From Oscillospiraceae bacterium (GTDB lineage: Bacteria; Bacillota; Clostridia; Oscillospirales; Ruminococcaceae): 8,735 nucleotides of DNA. Position numbers and translations under genes: made by a program. The stretch is taken from positions 1 through 8,735 of the forward strand of contig JAFQND010000181.1 of assembly GCA_017396055.1 (NCBI GenBank). The letters run 5' to 3'. Below the pieces are notes generated by a model, which was not told the origin of the DNA, made no database searches, and saw only the letters and a list, made by a program, of their open reading frames with translations. Shown here piece after piece: positions 4,984-8,735 of the stretch (positions within the stretch are counted from its first letter, which is position 1; each line of letters opens with the position of its first letter).

Positions 4984-6707
4984 AAAAGATCTTTCAATAC
5001 TTAAAGCCCTATCTGTGGGCAATGGCACTGGGTGTGCTGATCAAATTCACCGGAACGGTCATGGACCTTTTCCTGCCGTCCATCCTTGCTCATGTGATCG
5101 ATGATGTTGCCCCCACCGGCAATGTCAGAATGGTCATCTTCTGGGGCGTTGTAATGGTCATCTGCGCCATCATTGCAGTCAGCTTCAACATCATCGCCAA
5201 CCGGTTCGCGGCCCGCGTTGCCCGCGATACCACCCGTGCCGTCCGTCAGGATCTCTATGACAAGATCACCGCTCTCTCCTGCGGTCAGGTCGACAGCATC
5301 GGTATCCCGTCGCTGATCTCCCGAATCACCTCTGACACCTATAATATCCACCATATGATCGGCATGATCCAGCGAATCGGCATCCGTGCGCCCATCCTGC
5401 TTCTGGGCAGCATCATTATCACCCTGTTTATGGACTGGCGTCTGGCGCTGGTGCTGATCGGCACCATTCCCTTCATGGCGGCAGTTGTCTTCTACATCAC
5501 CCGCAAGGGTATCCCCCTTTATACCGCCCTGCAGCAGAACGTCGACAAACTGGTAAGAGTCGTGCGCGAAAATGCTGTCGGCATCCGCGTCATCAAAGCC
5601 CTCTCCAAGACCGAATACGAAAAGAACCGCTTTGACGGAGTCAACCGGGACGTTGTCGAAAAAGAGACCACTGCCGGTACAGTCATGGCAGTGACCAACC
5701 CGATGATGAACCTGCTTCTGAACCTGGGTATGACGCTGACCATTCTGGTCGGCGCCTATCTGGTCAACGCCGGTGTCAGCGAACCCGGCACTATTCTCGG
5801 CTTCACAAGCTATTTCACCATCATCCTCGGCGCCGTCATGGCCATCTCCCGTATCTTTGTCAACCTCTCCAAGGGCAGCGCGTCCGCCAACCGTATCGCC
5901 TTTGTACTGGATATGCCGGAAGATCTGCAGCTGATGGCTCCCGATCATATCGATACCGATGACCACATTCTCTTTGAGAATGTCAGCTTCTCTTATCTCA
6001 AACAGAAAGACAATCTGAAAAACATCTCCTTCTCGCTGAAAAAAGGCGAGACTCTGGGCATCATCGGCTCCACCGGCTGCGGCAAGACCACCGTTGTCCA
6101 TCTTCTGATGCGGCTTTACGACCGCGACAAGGGAACTATCCGCATAAATGGTGACGATGTTCGCTCGATCCCCTATGAAAAGCTGCATACCATGTTCGGT
6201 GTCGTCTTCCAGAACGACGTCCTCTTTGCCGATACCATCGCCGAAAACATCTCCTTCGGCCGCGATCTGACCATGGAAGAGATGGAAAATGCCGCCCGCT
6301 GGGCACAGGCTGAAGAATTCATCGAAAGCCAGGATGCCCGCTTTGAACATGAACTGACCATCCGCGGCAGCAACCTCTCCGGCGGTCAGCGTCAGCGGCT
6401 GCTGATCTCCCGTGCTCTGGCCGGAAAACCCGATATCCTGATTCTGGACGACTCCTCCAGTGCGCTGGACTACCGCACCGACGCTGCACTGCGCGGCGCG
6501 ATCCGTGAGAATTTCGAAAATACTACATCCATCATCATCGCACAGCGTATCAGTTCGATCATGCACGCCGACCACATTCTTGTGCTGGAAAACGGTGAAG
6601 CCATCGGCTACGGCACCCATGACGAACTGATGGAAAGCTGTGAGAGCTACCGCGAGATCAGCCGTTCCCAGATGGGTGACGGCAAGAAAGAGGAGGTGAC
6701 AGCATGA
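4980..6707 (+). CDS. ABC exporter half-transporter, degenerate-site subunit
   Basis: A 575-residue membrane half-transporter: a six-helix exporter domain (hydrophobic segments near 14-36, 52-74, 133-150, 153-173, 245-264, 272-292) and a nucleotide-binding domain from about 328. Seen motifs are Walker A GSTGCGKT (363-370), Q-loop Gln411, signature LSGGQ (466-470) and Walker B ILILDD (486-491). The usual catalytic Glu after Walker B is Asp491 and the switch His is Gln522 (IIIAQRISS), so the ATP site formed by its Walker motifs should hydrolyse poorly. This is the pattern of the degenerate partner in heterodimeric exporters such as TM287/288, LmrCD and BmrCD. The TTG start (overlapping the marR stop) is supported by AGGGAGGG (4966-4973) with a 6-base spacer and by the N-terminus fitting the family. 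The next gene overlaps by 4 bases and encodes the partner. Probable role: export of drugs, peptides or lipids; substrate unknown. Confidence 0.93.
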   Translation: MKKIFQYLKPYLWAMALGVLIKFTGTVMDLFLPSILAHVIDDVAPTGNVRMVIFWGVVMVICAIIAVSFNIIANRFAARVARDTTRAVRQDLYDKITALSCGQVDSIGIPSLISRITSDTYNIHHMIGMIQRIGIRAPILLLGSIIITLFMDWRLALVLIGTIPFMAAVVFYITRKGIPLYTALQQNVDKLVRVVRENAVGIRVIKALSKTEYEKNRFDGVNRDVVEKETTAGTVMAVTNPMMNLLLNLGMTLTILVGAYLVNAGVSEPGTILGFTSYFTIILGAVMAISRIFVNLSKGSASANRIAFVLDMPEDLQLMAPDHIDTDDHILFENVSFSYLKQKDNLKNISFSLKKGETLGIIGSTGCGKTTVVHLLMRLYDRDKGTIRINGDDVRSIPYEKLHTMFGVVFQNDVLFADTIAENISFGRDLTMEEMENAARWAQAEEFIESQDARFEHELTIRGSNLSGGQRQRLLISRALAGKPDILILDDSSSALDYRTDAALRGAIRENFENTTSIIIAQRISSIMHADHILVLENGEAIGYGTHDELMESCESYREISRSQMGDGKKEEVTA

Positions 6708-8506
6708 AGGGTATGCCCGGAGGCGGAGGCGGCCGCGGTATGCGCGGCGGCGTTCCCCAGAAACCCAAAATGAAACCCTCGCTGATCATCCTCCGGCTGG
6801 GAAAATACCTTTTCCGGTTCAAATGGATGCTGCTGGCAGCCGGCCTTCTGACCCTCGGAAGCAACCTTCTGGCACTGCTTGGTCCTGAGCTTTCCGGCGC
6901 AGCAATCGATGCGCTGGCCGGCGGCGAGGGAAAGGTCGACTTCCCCACCGTTTTCCGCTACTGCGGACTGATGGCACTTTTCTATGCCGGTTCGGCATTT
7001 CTCTCGTACATTCTGTCGGCACTGATGATCCGCCTGTCCCAGAGCGTCACCTATGCCATGCGGCGGGACCTGTTCAATCATCTGGCCGACCTGCCGGTAT
7101 CCTATTTTGACCGGCACCAGACCGGTGATATTTTAAGCCGTATCTCCTATGATATCGACACGGTCAACACTTCTCTCTCCCACGATTTCTTACAGATCTG
7201 TACCAGTGTCATCACGATTGCCGGTTCCTTTATCATGATGGTCCGCATCGCACCGCTTCTGATGCCGGTCTTTATCGTGACCATTCCCATCTCGATCCTT
7301 CTGACCCGATACCGTTCCAAGAAGGTCCGTCCGCTGTTCAGCATCCGCTCGGCAAAACTGGGCGAACTCAACGGCTATACCGAAGAATCCATCTCCGGCC
7401 AGAAGACCATCAAGGCCTATCACCAGGAAGAGACCATGCGCCGCCGTTTCTCCGAGCGCAATGAAGACGCCGTCAGTGCTTATTACAAAGCGGAATACTA
7501 CGCCGCCGCCAACGGTCCGTCGGTCAACTTCATCAACAACCTCTCCCTGTCGCTGATCTCGGTACTGGGTGCCATCTTCTTCCTGAAGGGAAGACTTTCC
7601 ATCGGTGATGTATCGGCATTCATCCTTTATTCCCGCAAATTCTCCGGCCCCATCAACGAGCTGGCCAACATCTACAGCGAGCTGCAGTCGGCCCTTGCGG
7701 CAGCAGAACGCGTCTTCCGTACCCTCGACGAAGCCCCCGAACTGGCTGACGATCCCGATGCCGTCGAGCTGAAGGTCACCGACGGTGAAGTTCAGATGGA
7801 ACATGTCCGCTTCGGCTATCTGCCCGAAAAGGAGATCATCCACGATCTGTCGCTGGATGCAAAGGGCGGCAGCCTGACCGCTATCGTCGGCCATACCGGT
7901 GCCGGTAAGACAACGCTGATCAACCTGCTGATGCGGTTCTATGATCTGCAGGGCGGCACCATCTCGATCGACGATCACAACATCAGAAAAGTGACCCGTT
8001 CCTCTCTCCGCGGCGCCTATGCCATGGTACTGCAGGATACCTGGCTCTTCTCGGGTACCATCTTTGACAACATCGCCTACGGCAAGCCCGGCGCGACCAT
8101 GGAAGAGGTGGTCGAGGCTGCCAAAGCTGCCCGCATCCACGAGTATATCACCGCCCTTCCCGACGGATACAACACCATCATCACCGAGGACGGCATCAAT
8201 ATCTCGCAGGGCCAGAAACAGCTGATGACCATCGCCCGTGCCATGCTTCTGGATGCGCATATGCTGATCCTGGATGAGGCGACTTCCAACGTCGATACCC
8301 GTACCGAGATCCAGATCCAGAGCGCCATGCGCCGGCTGATGCAGGATAAGACCTGTTTTGTCATCGCCCATCGTCTTTCGACCATTCAGCATGCCGACAA
8401 TATCCTCGTTGTCGATGCCGGAGACATCGTCGAACAGGGCACCCACAAAGAGCTGCTGGCCAAAAACGGCACCTATGCATCTCTTTACTACTCTCAGTTT
8501 CAGTAA
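6704..8506 (+). CDS. ABC exporter half-transporter, catalytic subunit
   Basis: A 600-residue half-transporter. It opens with a cytoplasmic Gly/Met/Arg-rich tail (residues 1-25: GMPGGGGGRGMRGG, then QKPKMK). Six membrane segments follow near 41-62, 85-107, 163-181, 185-202, 280-295 and 300-318, and the nucleotide-binding domain runs from about 362. Motifs: Walker A GHTGAGKT (396-403), Q-loop Gln444, signature ISQGQ (500-504, changed from LSGGQ), Walker B MLILDE (520-525) with catalytic Glu525, EATSNVD, and switch His556. Its Walker side pairs with the LSGGQ of the preceding subunit to make the working ATP site; its altered signature faces the degenerate site. The ATG overlaps the previous stop by 4 bases, with AGGAGG (6691-6696) and a 7-base spacer, giving coupled, near-equal synthesis. 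An intrinsic terminator follows 4 bases after the stop. Substrate unknown; multidrug export is the usual guess for a MarR-controlled pair. Confidence 0.94.
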   Translation: MKGMPGGGGGRGMRGGVPQKPKMKPSLIILRLGKYLFRFKWMLLAAGLLTLGSNLLALLGPELSGAAIDALAGGEGKVDFPTVFRYCGLMALFYAGSAFLSYILSALMIRLSQSVTYAMRRDLFNHLADLPVSYFDRHQTGDILSRISYDIDTVNTSLSHDFLQICTSVITIAGSFIMMVRIAPLLMPVFIVTIPISILLTRYRSKKVRPLFSIRSAKLGELNGYTEESISGQKTIKAYHQEETMRRRFSERNEDAVSAYYKAEYYAAANGPSVNFINNLSLSLISVLGAIFFLKGRLSIGDVSAFILYSRKFSGPINELANIYSELQSALAAAERVFRTLDEAPELADDPDAVELKVTDGEVQMEHVRFGYLPEKEIIHDLSLDAKGGSLTAIVGHTGAGKTTLINLLMRFYDLQGGTISIDDHNIRKVTRSSLRGAYAMVLQDTWLFSGTIFDNIAYGKPGATMEEVVEAAKAARIHEYITALPDGYNTIITEDGINISQGQKQLMTIARAMLLDAHMLILDEATSNVDTRTEIQIQSAMRRLMQDKTCFVIAHRLSTIQHADNILVVDAGDIVEQGTHKELLAKNGTYASLYYSQFQ

Positions 8507-8510
8507 AACG

Positions 8511-8540
8511 AAAGGCTCCGTCCGCGCGGAGCCTTTTTTC
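8511..8540 (+). terminator. Intrinsic terminator of the MarR-ABC operon
   Basis: Arms AAAGGCTCCG (8511-8520) and CGGAGCCTTT (8527-8536) are perfect complements around a 6-base loop, and six T (8534-8539) form the U-tract. It starts 4 bases after the stop of the second ABC gene. Confidence 0.93.
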
Positions 8541-8548
8541 TTTTCCGA

Positions 8549-8577
8549 TTGCATTCGGCCCGAAAAAAAGGTATAAT
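8549..8577 (+). promoter_or_regulatory. Promoter of the gene at the right edge
   Basis: TTGCAT (8549-8554) and a perfect TATAAT (8572-8577) are 17 bases apart; transcription would start near 8584. The -35 box is flanked by CCGA (8545-8548) and TCGG (8555-8558), a small inverted repeat that could be incidental. It lies directly after the terminator, so the next gene is a separate transcription unit. Confidence 0.75.
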
Positions 8578-8606
8578 GAAACCATCCCCCCGAAAGGAGG
8601 AAAGGT

Positions 8607-8735
8607 ATGAAAAAGATGATGATCCCGCTGCTGGAAACAGTTCTCGACCCGGACGGATTCACCGCCACTACCATCGACGGACAGCTGCGCAGCGACCTGA
8701 TCGGGCTGTTTGCTGCCAGAGCCACCGGATACCGC
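8607..8735 (+). CDS. Start of an unrecognised gene, 3' end beyond window
   Basis: The reading frame is open to the last base and gives 43 residues, beginning MKKMMIPLLETVLDPDGF and ending AARATGYR. AAAGGAGG (8593-8600) with a 6-base spacer and a matching promoter upstream make it a real gene start. The N-terminus is not a clear signal peptide: after three basic/Met residues the hydrophobic run is short and broken by Glu and Asp. I do not recognise the family and too little is visible to propose a function. The leader is about 23 bases and contains a C-run that could pair with the ribosome binding site. Confidence 0.75.
   Translation, partial: MKKMMIPLLETVLDPDGFTATTIDGQLRSDLIGLFAARATGYR

Noticed and set aside
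5001..6620. A 539-codon open frame on the minus strand across the first ABC gene, with a similar 511-codon frame across the second (7190-8725) and a 352-codon one across the propeller gene (1305-2363)
   Set aside because: The plus-strand frames carry full ABC and GntR motifs and ribosome binding sites. The antisense frames are rich in Asp, Gly, His and Val without domains, have no good starts, cross gene boundaries, and are explained by the C-ending codon preference of the sense genes.
8545..8558. CCGA-TTGCAT-TCGG as an operator at the last promoter
   Set aside because: Four-base arms are too short to separate from chance, and no regulator gene is adjacent in the window.

Overview
The window looks like chromosomal DNA of a Gram-positive anaerobe of the Clostridia, probably an Oscillospiraceae/Ruminococcaceae-type gut bacterium. 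The grounds are strong AGGAGG-type ribosome binding sites before almost every gene, sigma-A promoters with 17-base spacers, moderately GC-rich genes with many C-ending codons separated by AT-rich spacers, GTG and TTG starts, and a MarR plus paired ABC exporter operon typical of these bacteria. The taxonomic call is inference; there is no rRNA or other marker.

Left part (1-2660): a sugar-acid locus. A KDPG/KHG aldolase gene (eda, minus strand, running off the left edge) is divergent from a GntR-family (FCD-type) regulator, which is followed two bases later by a 392-residue cytoplasmic beta-propeller protein resembling DUF4185 and related glycoside hydrolase folds. The 260-base spacer holds two well-formed divergent promoters and an inverted repeat over the eda -35 box, so the regulator probably controls both sides. 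A long hairpin closes the rightward operon.

Middle (2660-4500): two leftward genes. One encodes a 209-residue PIN-like protein in which the first catalytic aspartate is glycine and other acidic positions are changed. The other encodes an AEC-family membrane transporter with its own promoter and a strong intrinsic terminator. Two oddities lie here: an ideal ribosome binding site and start codon on the plus strand that lead only into the antisense of the PIN-like gene, and a plus-strand promoter-like sequence between the two leftward genes.

Right part (4440-8540): a three-gene operon of a MarR-type regulator and two ABC exporter half-transporters, joined by 4-base stop/start overlaps, with an operator-like inverted repeat at the transcription start and an intrinsic terminator at the end. 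The two ABC proteins form a clear asymmetric pair. The first has a degenerate Walker B/switch (D and Q replacing E and H) but a good LSGGQ; the second has canonical catalytic residues but an ISQGQ signature. Together they would form one working and one degenerate ATP site. After the terminator a new promoter and ribosome binding site start an unrecognised gene that leaves the right edge.

I see no rRNA, tRNA, CRISPR array, insertion sequence or phage gene. I did not find a clearly new multi-gene system; the most unusual items are the active-site-altered PIN-like protein and the orphan start site facing it.
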